From Firm-04 sp045600205 (GTDB lineage: Bacteria > Bacillota > Clostridia > Oscillospirales > Ruminococcaceae), in the NCBI GenBank assembly GCA_045600205.1, contig JAZRXM010000016.1, positions 62,001-126,000 of the forward strand: a DNA stretch of 64,000 nt. Reading direction: 5' to 3'. This document shows, in pieces, positions 8,688-17,102 of the stretch (position 1 is its first letter; each line of letters starts with the position of its first letter). A program made the position numbers and the translations under genes. The notes beneath the pieces are model-generated. The model did not search any database, was not told the DNA's origin, and saw only the letters and a program-made list of their open reading frames with translations.

Positions 8688-9003
8688 ATGTTGAATGTAC
8701 TACGAAGAATCACGCGCAGCACGCTCAGTCTGACTGCCGCTGCAATTCTGATGTGTTCTGCACCATGACTGCGCTTCTCTGCCGACACAGGATTTCGGTA
8801 GCGGAAGCTGCTACGAAACGCTGAATTTTTCGCAGGACATGAACAGCAAAGCCTCTGAGATCTGGGATGTATTTTCCGAGTATCATGAGTTTCGTGTGGC
8901 GTATGTCAGTGCGGACGGCAAGGTGCTTGGCGTGACCAATTCCGTCAAGGAAAAGGGCATTCGTGATTCTTGTTTTGCTCAACATTTTGGCTATCCGAAA
9001 TAA
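8688..9003 (+). pseudogene. Frameshifted small secreted-protein gene
   Basis: An ATG at 8688 begins a typical signal peptide (positive start, then LSLTAAAILMCSA) but meets TGA at 8766. In the plus-one frame the sequence continues without a stop to TAA at 9001-9003, giving about 78 residues ending FAQHFGYPK. One extra or missing base near 8760-8768 would join the two parts into a 100-residue exported protein. I do not recognise the mature domain. A sequencing error is the alternative to a true pseudogene. It splits iorA from iorB. Confidence 0.6.
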
Positions 9004-9046
9004 TCGCAAAAACAATCAAAAATCCGAAACAACGGAGGAATAAAGA

Positions 9047-9622
9047 ATGGAAACGAAATCAATTATGATTGTCGGCGTTGGCGGACAGGGCAGCCTGCTT
9101 GCCAGCCGTATTCTCGGCAATGTGCTGTTGCAGAAAGGCTTTGCCGTAAAAGTCAGTGAAGTGCACGGTATGCCGCAGCGCGGCGGCTCGGTCGTCACTT
9201 ACGTCAAGTACGGCGATGCGGTGTATTCGCCTGTTGTGGAGCAGGGCGAGGCTGATGTTATCATCTCCTTTGAGCTGCTCGAAGCGGCACGTTGGGCATC
9301 CTGCCTGAAAAAAGGCGGCAAAATCGTCACTTCTACCCAGACCCTTGACCCGATGCCCGTGATCACGGGTGCGGCTTCCTATCCGCAGGAAATCGTGGAG
9401 AAACTCAAGGGCATGGACATTGACGTTACCGCTGTGGATGCGCTTTCCCTCGCAGAGCAGGCAGGCAGCGCAAAGGCTTCCAATGTCGTGCTGATGGGCG
9501 TTGTTTCCAAGAAAATGGAATTCGATGAGGAAGTCTGGCAGGAGGCACTCAACCAGTGCGTCCCCGAAAAATTCATCGAAATGAACCGCAAGGCATTCGC
9601 ACTCGGCAGAGAAGCCCTGTAA
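9047..9622 (+). CDS. iorB: Indolepyruvate ferredoxin oxidoreductase, beta subunit
   Basis: This 191-residue protein matches the gamma-type domain of 2-oxoacid ferredoxin oxidoreductases. It opens with GVGGQGSLLASRILGNVL and carries SEVHGMPQRGGSVVTYVKYG, both typical of IorB. GGAGGAATAAAG precedes ATG 9047. It pairs with IorA encoded upstream. The following genes for an aryl-CoA ligase and an ACT protein form the gene neighbourhood usual for aromatic acid metabolism in anaerobes. Confidence 0.95.
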   Translation: METKSIMIVGVGGQGSLLASRILGNVLLQKGFAVKVSEVHGMPQRGGSVVTYVKYGDAVYSPVVEQGEADVIISFELLEAARWASCLKKGGKIVTSTQTLDPMPVITGAASYPQEIVEKLKGMDIDVTAVDALSLAEQAGSAKASNVVLMGVVSKKMEFDEEVWQEALNQCVPEKFIEMNRKAFALGREAL

Positions 9623-9650
9623 TTTCCGCGAAGGAAGGAAGATTTCACCA

Positions 9651-10958
9651 ATGGAACGATATTGGAATGCGGAAATGGAATGCATGGACAGAAAATCTCT
9701 GGAAACCCTCCAGAGTTATCGTCTGATGCGGACTGTTCGCCGTGTTTATGAAAATGTCCCGCTGTATCGGGAACGCATGGATGCCGCAGGGGTCAAACCT
9801 GAGGATATTCAAAGCGTGGCTGACCTCCATAAGCTGCCGTTTACCTACAAGCAGGATTTGCGCGACACCTATCCCTACGGTCTGTTTGCCGTCCCGATGA
9901 ATCAGGTGGTGCGCGTTCACGCCTCCAGCGGCACGACCGGCAAAAAAATCGTGGTCGGCTATACCGCAAACGACCTCGATATGTGGTCGGAGTGCTGTGC
10001 GCGTGCGCTGACCGCCGCAGGTGCGGATAATACCGATTTTATGCACGTTTCGTATGGCTACGGTCTGTTTACGGGCGGTTTCGGTGTACACGGCGGCGCG
10101 GAAAAGGTCGGTATGACGGTCATTCCCGTATCGACAGGCAATTCCAAACAGCAAATCAACGTGCTGAAGGATTTTGGTTCGACATTCATCTGCTGCACGC
10201 CCTCCTATGCGCTTTCCCTTGCGGAAACCATGAAGGAAATGGGCGTCACCAAGGATGACATCAAGCTGCGTGCAGGATTGTTTGGCGCAGAGCCGTGGAC
10301 AGAGGAAATGCGTCAGGAAATTCAGGAAAAACTCGGCATCAAGGCAATGGATATCTATGGTCTGACCGAGATCATGGGGCCGGGTGTTGCATTTGAATGC
10401 TCCGAGCAGACCGGTATGCACATCAACGAGGACCACTTCATTCCTGAGATCATTGACCCCGATACGGGCGAGGTTTTGCCGGAAGGTTCACAGGGCGAGC
10501 TCGTATTTACGTGCATTTCCAAGGAAGCATTCCCCATGCTTCGCTATCGCACCCGCGATATCGTCACGCTGGAGCGCGGGGTCTGTTCCTGCGGCAGAAC
10601 ATTTGTCAAAATGAAAAAACCCGCCGGCAGAAGCGATGATATGCTCATCATCCGCGGCGTCAATGTGTTCCCATCGCAAATTGAAAGCGTGCTGCTCTCG
10701 TTGGGCAACACCGCACCTTACTATCAGATCATCGTTGACCGCGTCAACAACAACGATACTTTTGAAATTCAGGTCGAAATTTCGCCCGATATGTTTACGG
10801 ATACCGTCGGAAACCTCGAAGAACAGGCAAAACGCATCCGCGAGGCGGTGCATACCACACTCGGTATTCAGGCAAAAATCACGCTCGTGGAACCCAAAAC
10901 CATTCCGCGTACAGAGGGCAAATCCGTCCACGTTGTGGACCGCCGAAAGCTCCATTGA
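9651..10958 (+). CDS. paaK: Phenylacetate-CoA ligase family protein
   Basis: The 435-residue product is the size of PaaK-type AMP-forming ligases, which convert aryl acids such as phenylacetate or indoleacetate to CoA thioesters. Visible motifs are the phosphate-binding SSGTTGKKIVVGYT, YGLTEIMGPG, the RYRTRDI segment and the C-terminal MLIIRGVNVFPSQIE. In this iorAB context it may equally run toward ATP or acid formation from the CoA ester made by IorAB; direction and substrate are not set by sequence. GGAAGGAAG lies about 11 bases upstream of ATG 9651. Confidence 0.9.
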   Translation: MERYWNAEMECMDRKSLETLQSYRLMRTVRRVYENVPLYRERMDAAGVKPEDIQSVADLHKLPFTYKQDLRDTYPYGLFAVPMNQVVRVHASSGTTGKKIVVGYTANDLDMWSECCARALTAAGADNTDFMHVSYGYGLFTGGFGVHGGAEKVGMTVIPVSTGNSKQQINVLKDFGSTFICCTPSYALSLAETMKEMGVTKDDIKLRAGLFGAEPWTEEMRQEIQEKLGIKAMDIYGLTEIMGPGVAFECSEQTGMHINEDHFIPEIIDPDTGEVLPEGSQGELVFTCISKEAFPMLRYRTRDIVTLERGVCSCGRTFVKMKKPAGRSDDMLIIRGVNVFPSQIESVLLSLGNTAPYYQIIVDRVNNNDTFEIQVEISPDMFTDTVGNLEEQAKRIREAVHTTLGIQAKITLVEPKTIPRTEGKSVHVVDRRKLH

Positions 10959-10976
10959 GAGAGAGGAGGATTTTTC

Positions 10977-11405
10977 ATGCTCATTCGTCAGATTTCGATT
11001 TTTATTGAAACCCGCCCCGGTCGTCTGGCTGCCGTTACGCAGCTTCTGGGCGATGCAGGCATCGACATCCGTTCGCTTTCGCTTGCGGATACCCGCGATT
11101 TCGGCATCCTGCGCCTGATCGTTAACAAGCCCGATTTTGCTTGTCAGGTACTCAAAGATGCAGGCTGCACCATCACTGTAACACCTGTTGTCGGCGTGAA
11201 AATTTCCGACCGTCCCGGCGGACTTGCCGATGTGTTGCAGATCCTCAACCGCGCCGATGTCAATGTGGAATATATGTATGCGTTTGTCAGCCGCAAAGCC
11301 GACCGCGCAGACGTCATTTTCCGCGTGGATAAGGAGGAGAAATGCCTCGCTGTGCTGAAAGAGAACGGCGTTGAGGTGCTTTCCTGCGATGAGGTCTATG
11401 ATTGA
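10977..11405 (+). CDS. Tandem ACT-domain protein
   Basis: The 142-residue protein consists of two ACT domains, about 4-68 (QISIFIETRPGRLAAVTQLL) and 70-140 (GVKISDRPGGLADVLQIL). ACT domains bind amino acids and regulate enzymes. Stand-alone versions are often found next to paaK and iorAB, so it may sense aromatic amino acids or their acids. GAGGAGG precedes the ATG by 7 bases, and only 18 bases separate it from paaK. No DNA-binding or catalytic domain is present. Confidence 0.88.
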   Translation: MLIRQISIFIETRPGRLAAVTQLLGDAGIDIRSLSLADTRDFGILRLIVNKPDFACQVLKDAGCTITVTPVVGVKISDRPGGLADVLQILNRADVNVEYMYAFVSRKADRADVIFRVDKEEKCLAVLKENGVEVLSCDEVYD

Positions 11406-11495
11406 TCCTTTCAGAAGCAGAAAAAAGCTTTTGTGTAAAGTGCTGTATTTCTGACAACATTTTATATAAAAACGCCGAATTATGTTGCTTTCCCC

Positions 11496-11523
11496 TTGAC
11501 ATTTTGCCAGATTCGTGTATAAT
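11496..11523 (+). promoter_or_regulatory. Promoter of the zinc-ribbon gene
   Basis: TTGACA (11496-11501), a 16-base spacer and TATAAT (11518-11523) are a full consensus match. The 120-base leader contains a perfect 9-bp inverted repeat ATGGCAAAC / GTTTGCCAT (11547-11572) with an 8-base loop, without a T-tract; its role is unknown. Confidence 0.85.
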
Positions 11524-11649
11524 AATACTATAGACGATATGGCGAAATGGCAAACATCAAACAGTTTGCCATCTGCTGTTTCCTGATTCAAAACGAAGTA
11601 ATTCTACTTTTCAGAGTATCGTTTTTATAAGGATAGGAGTGTGTTTATT

Positions 11650-12090
11650 ATGGGACTGATTGATTTTGTAAGTGACAAAAGTAAGTCTGCGACTGACAAA
11701 TTTGCAAATATGTCTGAGGTACAGAACCTCAAGCGTAAGATTCTTTACGAGGAGGAGCGTATCGTTGAGATTTTCGCTGACCTCGGAAAAAAATATTACA
11801 AGAACCCCGATGAGGACCCCGCAGTGTTCCGCGATCTCTGCGATGACATTGACGCACGCCGCCGCCGTATCAAGAAGATGAAGTTCGAGCTGAACTCCCT
11901 CCGAGGCTATAAGATGTGCCCGAAATGTGACGCGCAGAACAGCGAAAAGAGCATTTTCTGCGGCGTTTGCGGTGCCAGACTGCCTGATCCCGAGGACGAG
12001 GATTTCACCTCCCTTGCAGAGAACGATTACTATACCGAGAGCAGCAATCAGTTCTTCAATGCAGACAGTACAGGCAACGTCGGTGTGTAA
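11650..12090 (+). CDS. Helical zinc-ribbon protein of unknown function
   Basis: The 146-residue protein has an amphipathic helical N-terminal half (residues 1-85, rich in Glu, Lys and Arg), then one zinc ribbon with cysteines at 90, 93, 104 and 107 (CPKC and CGVC), and an acidic, Asn/Ser-rich tail. No membrane segment or enzyme motif is visible. ATG 11650 is preferred to GTG 11641 because AGGAG ends about 11 bases upstream. It is monocistronic, with a consensus promoter and a strong terminator, which suggests steady expression. Function unknown. Confidence 0.8.
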   Translation: MGLIDFVSDKSKSATDKFANMSEVQNLKRKILYEEERIVEIFADLGKKYYKNPDEDPAVFRDLCDDIDARRRRIKKMKFELNSLRGYKMCPKCDAQNSEKSIFCGVCGARLPDPEDEDFTSLAENDYYTESSNQFFNADSTGNVGV

Positions 12091-12118
12091 TATTTACGTA
12101 TAAACTGAATAATCAAAT

Positions 12119-12155
12119 GACCGTTTCATCCGTTTGGATGGAACGGTCTTTTTTT
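12119..12155 (+). terminator. Rho-independent terminator after the zinc-ribbon gene
   Basis: A perfect 13-bp stem GACCGTTTCATCC / GGATGGAACGGTC with a GTTT loop is followed by seven T. It ends 3 bases before the sigma-E-like promoter of spoIIIA. Confidence 0.95.
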
Positions 12156-12157
12156 AT

Positions 12158-12186
12158 GCATATCTTGTCCGCCGCGTGCATAGAAT
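12158..12186 (+). promoter_or_regulatory. Sigma-E-type promoter of the spoIIIA operon
   Basis: GCATATC (12158-12164), a 14-base spacer and CATAGAAT (12179-12186) fit the Bacillus sigma-E consensus KMATATT-N14/15-CATACAHT with one mismatch in each box. SpoIIIA genes are known mother-cell sigma-E targets. The site lies 23 bases before the spoIIIAA start. Confidence 0.7.
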
Positions 12187-12208
12187 GCAACAGAAAGGCG
12201 GAGATAAA

Positions 12209-13108
12209 ATGATGCGAACAAGCAGTTTTGAAAAGGTTATGCCGTATTTTCCCGCGCCGATCGCGTCGGTCCTGAAGGCAATACCAAACGAGAAAGCACA
12301 GCAGATTCAGGAAATTCGGTTGCGTTTGGGCAGAGGAATACAAATCGTGTGCGGCGGACAGGCATCCGCTTTGCAAAGCGGGGGATATGTTACACGCGCT
12401 TTGCTGGATGATATTTTTCTGCGTATCTGCGAACATTCTGTACATAGCTGCTGCGAAGAATTACGTCAGGGATATGTGACAATTGCAGGCGGATGCAGAG
12501 TCGGATTGTGCGGGACGGCAGTCATGCATGAGGGCGTCACGGAAATGGTGCGCGATATCAGCGGAATGAATTTCCGAATCGCCGGAGAGGTCAAAGGATG
12601 CGCTGCAGAGTTGGTCGGCAAGGTATTGGGAAACGGTCTTTGCGGTGTATTGCTCGCAGGTCCGCCAAATTCAGGCAAAACAACGATTCTGCGAGATATT
12701 TGCCGAATACTTGGCAGCAGATATCGTATCAGCGTGATTGACGAACGTGGCGAGATCGCGGCGCTGCATCAGGGAATTTCGCCATTTGAACTCGGCGAGC
12801 AGACCGATGTTTTTGATGGGTATCCGAAAGCAGAGGGGATTGAATTGGCAGTACGGGTCATGTCGCCGCAAATACTCATTTGTGATGAAATTGGCGGAAA
12901 TGCTGAAGTTGACGCGCTATTACCTGCACTGCATACAGGCGTACATCTGATTGCTGCGGCGCACGCGGAAAGCCTGCCTGCACTCTATGAGCGACCACAG
13001 ATTCGCAGATTGCTGGATGCAAACGCTTTTTCTTATGCGGCGATGCTCGGGACAGGCGAAAACTGCGGAAAAGTGGAATCGCTGCGCTGCGTGGGACGGG
13101 AGGCGTAA
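12209..13108 (+). CDS. spoIIIAA: Stage III sporulation protein AA (ATPase)
   Basis: SpoIIIAA is the secretion-type ATPase of the mother-cell channel complex that supports the engulfed forespore. The 299-residue protein shows Walker A GPPNSGKT (151-158), the following VIDERGEIA and Walker B-like ILICDEIGG. An in-frame ORF reaches back to 12134, but ATG 12209 follows AAAGGCGGAG at proper spacing and lies behind the sigma-E-like promoter. It is the first gene of an eight-gene operon; spoIIIAB starts directly after its stop. Confidence 0.95.
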   Translation: MMRTSSFEKVMPYFPAPIASVLKAIPNEKAQQIQEIRLRLGRGIQIVCGGQASALQSGGYVTRALLDDIFLRICEHSVHSCCEELRQGYVTIAGGCRVGLCGTAVMHEGVTEMVRDISGMNFRIAGEVKGCAAELVGKVLGNGLCGVLLAGPPNSGKTTILRDICRILGSRYRISVIDERGEIAALHQGISPFELGEQTDVFDGYPKAEGIELAVRVMSPQILICDEIGGNAEVDALLPALHTGVHLIAAAHAESLPALYERPQIRRLLDANAFSYAAMLGTGENCGKVESLRCVGREA

Positions 13109-13600
13109 ATGCGGTATCTTGGGATGATGTTGTTGCTGACAGCATCGGTGCTGATTGGAAACACAGTTGCAAGATCTAAGGAAATACGCGTAAAACGATT
13201 GTATCAACTGGAACGGCTTTGCTCGGAGATCGCAACAGAACTGCGATTTCTTCTGCCACCGATTCAGCAGTTGATACGTACCATTGCAAAGCGCAAAGAG
13301 TTCGAAGATATGCGCTTTTTGCAATCAGCGGCAGCAGAAACTGATGCGTTCCCCGTGAGCTGGCAATCGGCTGTCAAACAGGACAGGCAGTGTACGGCGG
13401 AAGAACGAGAAATGCTGTATTTGCTTGGAAATTCGCTTGGCACAACGGATTTGGAGGGGCAGCTTGCGGTTCTTGGACAATGCAGCACGCGGTTTGCAAG
13501 CCTTCGGCAGGATGCGGAACGAAATCTTGCAAGTCGCACACGATTGGCACGGAGTCTGGGTTTGTTTGGCGGGCTGTTTCTTGTCGTGATGTTGATATAA
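13109..13600 (+). CDS. spoIIIAB: Stage III sporulation protein AB
   Basis: This 163-residue protein is the SpoIIIAB family member of the channel complex. An N-terminal membrane segment (YLGMMLLLTASVLIGNTVA) and a C-terminal one (SLGLFGGLFLVVMLI) flank a helical cytosolic region, as in type II secretion F-like components. The ATG abuts the spoIIIAA stop with no gap, so translation is coupled. Position in the operon supports the assignment, as the sequence alone is poorly conserved. Confidence 0.9.
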   Translation: MRYLGMMLLLTASVLIGNTVARSKEIRVKRLYQLERLCSEIATELRFLLPPIQQLIRTIAKRKEFEDMRFLQSAAAETDAFPVSWQSAVKQDRQCTAEEREMLYLLGNSLGTTDLEGQLAVLGQCSTRFASLRQDAERNLASRTRLARSLGLFGGLFLVVMLI

Positions 13601-13618
13601 CGAAAACGGAGCATTTAC

Positions 13619-13816
13619 ATGAATATTGACCTGATTTTCAAAGTCGCGGGCATTGGTATCATTGTGGCAGTGCTGAATCTTGTACTGAAACGGGCGGAGC
13701 GTGAGGAACAAGCAATGTTGACAACGCTGGCAGGTCTGATTGTGGTGCTGATGCTGATTATATCGCAAATACGAGATTTGTTTGATACGGTGAAATCGGT
13801 GTTCGGGCTATGGTGA
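13619..13816 (+). CDS. spoIIIAC: Stage III sporulation protein AC
   Basis: A 65-residue membrane protein with two hydrophobic helices (IFKVAGIGIIVAVLNLVL and MLTTLAGLIVVLMLIISQI) joined by a short charged loop KRAEREEQ. Length and topology match SpoIIIAC. The stop overlaps the ATG of spoIIIAD by 7 bases, which indicates tight coupling of the two small membrane proteins. Confidence 0.93.
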   Translation: MNIDLIFKVAGIGIIVAVLNLVLKRAEREEQAMLTTLAGLIVVLMLIISQIRDLFDTVKSVFGLW

Positions 13817-14199
13817 CGGCAACACAAGTGGCAGGCATCACGATTACCGCGGTTTTGCTTGTAAAAACATTGCAACAGTATAGTACGGAGCAGGCAATGC
13901 TGCTGACGCTTCTGGTCTGCATCGGGCTAACGAGCGTGGCGGCACTCGCGTTGACACCATTATTGGCTCGGATCGACGCACTTTTGAATGCGGGAGGCAT
14001 TTCGTCAGAGGAAACCGCGGCACTCAGCAAAGGCATTGGCATTTGTATTATAACGGAACTGGCTGCGGATACATGCCGCGATGCAGGTGAAAGTGCGCTC
14101 GCTACGGCGGCGGAATTGACCGGAAAAACTTCGCTGTTGCTGATTTCTTTGCCGCTGCTGGAAACTTTGCTCGGAATCATGCGGGAGGTGCTTGGTTGA
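13810..14199 (+). CDS. spoIIIAD: Stage III sporulation protein AD
   Basis: The 129-residue protein has several hydrophobic helices and the family pattern GIGICIITELAADTCRDAGESALATAAELTGK. It is an integral part of the mother-cell membrane channel platform. The ATG lies inside the end of spoIIIAC, and its stop overlaps the spoIIIAE start. Confidence 0.94.
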   Translation: MVTATQVAGITITAVLLVKTLQQYSTEQAMLLTLLVCIGLTSVAALALTPLLARIDALLNAGGISSEETAALSKGIGICIITELAADTCRDAGESALATAAELTGKTSLLLISLPLLETLLGIMREVLG

Positions 14200-15296
14200 A
14201 ACGGCTTGTGATCGGCGCGAGTACGGGCTTGGTTGTGGTGATGTTGATAATCTCGCCGTTACGATGTTTTGCATCAGACGGAATCGAAGCGTTGGAGCAG
14301 GCTGCAGAAAGCATTTCCTATCCGGCTGGGATGGACGGGCTGGCAAGCGGCACGGATGTACTGAACACATCGCCTGCGGCTTGGGTGACGATTCTATGGA
14401 ATGCGTTGAAATCTGAAATCCGCGCACCTGTGATGTTTTTAGGAACGATGCTGACCATTTCCGTATTGAGCGTTCTTCTTGGCGGATTGACGGAAACCGT
14501 GGGCGGCGGTTTAAAGCGACTCTGCGATTTGCTTTGCGTATTGGTTTGCGCAGGAGCCGCGGCAAATCCACTTTGCCAGTCGATTGAACGGACGGCAGAA
14601 GTCATGCAGGAAGGCAGCGTGTTCATGGCTGGATTTGTTCCTGTTTTCGGTGGTTTTCTATCAGCAGGCGGTGCGGTCACGGGAGGTGCGTCCTATCAGG
14701 TCATGATGTTGTTCCTGATTGAATGGATGCAGCAAATCAACGTGAATTGGCTGTTTCCGATACTCCGCGCAGGAGCGGCACTCAGTATGGCAGATGCGGT
14801 CAATCCGACATTGCGGCTGGGCGGTCTGGTCAACGGGATGCGGAAGGGCGTTACGCTCGTGCTGCGATTCATTATGACGGCATTTGCTGCAATTTTATCT
14901 ATCAGAAGCTTTGTATCGAGTGCGGCAGACGGGCTCGGAGCAAAAACGGTTCGCCTGCTGACTTCCACGCTGATTCCAATTGTCGGCAGCGCGGTTTCGG
15001 ACGCCTACGGGACTGTGCAGGGTAGCATCCGTATTCTGCAAAATGGCACAGGTGTGCTTGGAATGATCGCAATTGCGTGGATAACCGTCCCGCCCATGCT
15101 ATCGGTGCTGTGTTATCGTGCTGCGTTTGGTATCACGGCAATAGCGGCAGATCTGACGGGTGCGGAGGCGGTCAGACGGCTTTGCTCAGATGCAGAGGCG
15201 GTTTTGGCGGCGGCTTTTGCGCTGCTCGTTTCCTTTGCGGTCATGCTGATGCTGTCATCTGCGCTGATGCTGACGCTCCTATCGGGCAAAACATAA
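14196..15296 (+). CDS. spoIIIAE: Stage III sporulation protein AE
   Basis: At 366 residues this is the largest membrane component of the SpoIIIA complex, with an N-terminal export-like segment (LVVVMLIISPLRCFA) and several further membrane helices. Conserved features include the GFVPVFGGFLSAGGAVTGG stretch and SAVSDAYGTVQG. Translation appears to start at TTG 14196, overlapping the spoIIIAD stop by 4 bases. No better start codon is close. Confidence 0.94.
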   Translation: MKRLVIGASTGLVVVMLIISPLRCFASDGIEALEQAAESISYPAGMDGLASGTDVLNTSPAAWVTILWNALKSEIRAPVMFLGTMLTISVLSVLLGGLTETVGGGLKRLCDLLCVLVCAGAAANPLCQSIERTAEVMQEGSVFMAGFVPVFGGFLSAGGAVTGGASYQVMMLFLIEWMQQINVNWLFPILRAGAALSMADAVNPTLRLGGLVNGMRKGVTLVLRFIMTAFAAILSIRSFVSSAADGLGAKTVRLLTSTLIPIVGSAVSDAYGTVQGSIRILQNGTGVLGMIAIAWITVPPMLSVLCYRAAFGITAIAADLTGAEAVRRLCSDAEAVLAAAFALLVSFAVMLMLSSALMLTLLSGKT

Positions 15297-15308
15297 CAGA
15301 AAGGGCGT

Positions 15309-15773
15309 ATGTACATGGATTCTATACGAATTGCAGTGCTTTGCGCGTGTATGACGGCAGCAGCCTTGACACTTGCGGAGGGAGTAATGCCCATGACAAG
15401 ATTTCAGAAGCAGATACGACCAATTTTTACGTGTCTGCTACTGATTTCCATTCTACGACCGCTTACCCATACCACATTGACAGCACCTGAGATTCGTCCT
15501 GATACCGTAATTTCAGATGATCTCACGGCGGCAGCTGAGGAAGCAAGATGCAATGCAATCGCGGCGTGCGTGCAAAACGGTTTGCAGCAAAGCCTGGATG
15601 CGCGTGGGGTCGATTGCGAAATCCTGCGTGTCATCGTGCATATTTCCGAGGACGGCGGCATAGGTATTGATGAGCTGACGATCGCAGGGAATATTGACAC
15701 GGGGACGGTCTATCTGCGGGAATGGCTTGGCAGCGACGCTCTGATTCATTCAGCGGAGGAGGATTTGCCGTGA
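15309..15773 (+). CDS. spoIIIAF: Stage III sporulation protein AF
   Basis: The 154-residue protein has two N-terminal membrane helices (about 5-25 and 36-52) followed by an extracytoplasmic domain, the layout of SpoIIIAF. ATG 15309 and ATG 15315 are both possible starts; the first is listed. The stop overlaps the spoIIIAG start. The family is weakly conserved, so operon position carries much of the assignment. Confidence 0.88.
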   Translation: MYMDSIRIAVLCACMTAAALTLAEGVMPMTRFQKQIRPIFTCLLLISILRPLTHTTLTAPEIRPDTVISDDLTAAAEEARCNAIAACVQNGLQQSLDARGVDCEILRVIVHISEDGGIGIDELTIAGNIDTGTVYLREWLGSDALIHSAEEDLP

Positions 15774-16306
15774 GCAGGCTGAAACAGCTATGGGCGAAAT
15801 ATGAGGAAAACCGTGTGCGTGCGTTAATTTTGCTTGGCGTTTGCGGAATCGCTCTGATCTTGCTTTCGGGTCTGTTATCTGACCATTCGCCCAATACAGC
15901 GGATCCGCCTGCTGTAGTTCAGACAGACAGTACTGCGGATTATGTAGCGAAAATTGAGCAAAAACTAACAGATCTGCTCGCAGCAATGGACGGTGTCGGC
16001 ATGGTGAATGTTATGGTGACGGTCAGCGGGACAGCAGAGCAGGTCTATGCGGAGGAGGTGAATGTTTCGCAGAGCGACAAAAGCAGGCAATCGCAGAACG
16101 CCTATGTCATTACGAAATCGGGCGGAAATGAGTCTGCGCTGGTGTCGCAGACCAGATTCCCGAAAATCGCAGGCGTTGCGGTTTTGTGCAGCGGAGGCGG
16201 AAAAATGACCGTTCAGGAGCAGGTCGTCCGTGCGGTTTCCACAGTGCTGGGCATTCCTGCCTCGGATATTTTCGTTGGACGGCAAACCGCCGCCCATCTA
16301 TCTTGA
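15770..16306 (+). CDS. spoIIIAG: Stage III sporulation protein AG
   Basis: SpoIIIAG forms a ring in the intermembrane space between mother cell and forespore. The 178-residue protein has one membrane helix (18-36), a low-complexity linker and a ring-building domain with the motif MDGVGMVNVMVTVSG and PKIAGVAVLCSGG. GTG 15770 follows GGAGGAGG and overlaps the spoIIIAF stop. An ORF extending back to 15722 lies inside spoIIIAF and is not used. Confidence 0.94.
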   Translation: MSRLKQLWAKYEENRVRALILLGVCGIALILLSGLLSDHSPNTADPPAVVQTDSTADYVAKIEQKLTDLLAAMDGVGMVNVMVTVSGTAEQVYAEEVNVSQSDKSRQSQNAYVITKSGGNESALVSQTRFPKIAGVAVLCSGGGKMTVQEQVVRAVSTVLGIPASDIFVGRQTAAHLS

Positions 16307-16321
16307 AAGGAGCGTATTTCC

Positions 16322-16912
16322 ATGAAAAAACCAACTGTAATCATCGGCAAAAAGCAAATCATTCTGAGCTGCCTGACGCTGATTCTCGGCATTGCGGTGT
16401 ATCTCAACTACGTGCTTGCCGATGAAACCGCTCTGTTGCCGACAAGCAATCTTTTGCGTGGAAAAGAGGGCATTTCTGCGGATACGGACGCGGTTTCCGC
16501 GGAGGAGGGGTTGGATGCTTATGGTGCGGCAGAATTGGTCAATGCGACAACAAGCGGCAATGCGGACTATTTTGCGCAGGCACGACTGGAAAAACAAACC
16601 AGCCGCGATCATGCCGTGGAAACGCTGCAAAGCATCATCGGCGGCGGAGATGTGAGCAATGATGAAATGGTCGTCAATGCGATCAATGCGGTCAGTGTTT
16701 CCAAGCTGATCGAAAGCGAAAGCGTCATTGAAAGCCTGATTCTCGCGCAGGGATTTTCGGACTGCGTGGCGTATCTGGACGGCGATACTGCAAAAATTGT
16801 AGTGGAAAGCGCAGGATTGGAGCCGTCACAGGCAGCAGCCATCAAGGATATTGTGCTGAGTGAAGCGGATATTCCGGCTGAGGGCATCCGCATTTTTGAG
16901 GTTGCTCCCTGA
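16322..16912 (+). CDS. spoIIIAH: Stage III sporulation protein AH
   Basis: SpoIIIAH is the mother-cell partner of forespore SpoIIQ in the zipper that bridges the intermembrane space. The 196-residue protein has one membrane helix (about 11-33) and a C-terminal ring-building domain with HAVETLQSIIGGGDVSNDEMVVNAI and AQGFSDCVAYLDGD. AAAGGAG precedes ATG 16322. It is the last gene of the operon. No convincing terminator follows, only an AT-rich inverted repeat. Confidence 0.95.
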   Translation: MKKPTVIIGKKQIILSCLTLILGIAVYLNYVLADETALLPTSNLLRGKEGISADTDAVSAEEGLDAYGAAELVNATTSGNADYFAQARLEKQTSRDHAVETLQSIIGGGDVSNDEMVVNAINAVSVSKLIESESVIESLILAQGFSDCVAYLDGDTAKIVVESAGLEPSQAAAIKDIVLSEADIPAEGIRIFEVAP

Positions 16913-16969
16913 CAGAATCTGCTCCTGCAAAAAAATTTTTGAGAAATCACCTTTTTTTTTCAAAAATGC

Positions 16970-16998
16970 TTGTACTGCGCCGAAAAATTTGCTATAAT
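16970..16998 (+). promoter_or_regulatory. Promoter of the asp23-nusB operon
   Basis: TTGTAC (16970-16975), a 17-base spacer and TATAAT (16993-16998) form a good housekeeping promoter. It separates the sporulation operon from the long housekeeping operon. Confidence 0.8.
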
Positions 16999-17102
16999 AG
17001 AATATGTATAAATTCAGGACGAAACGGCAGCGGATCCTGCGCCGCCTGCCGTGCGTCCCCGATGCAGAAAATGACCAATCCAAACAGAATGGAGAGAATG
17101 TT

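Noticed and set aside
16913..16969. AT-rich inverted repeat TTTTTGA / TCAAAAA after spoIIIAH as terminator
   Set aside because: The stem has almost no G-C pairs and the T-run is in the loop, so termination is doubtful.
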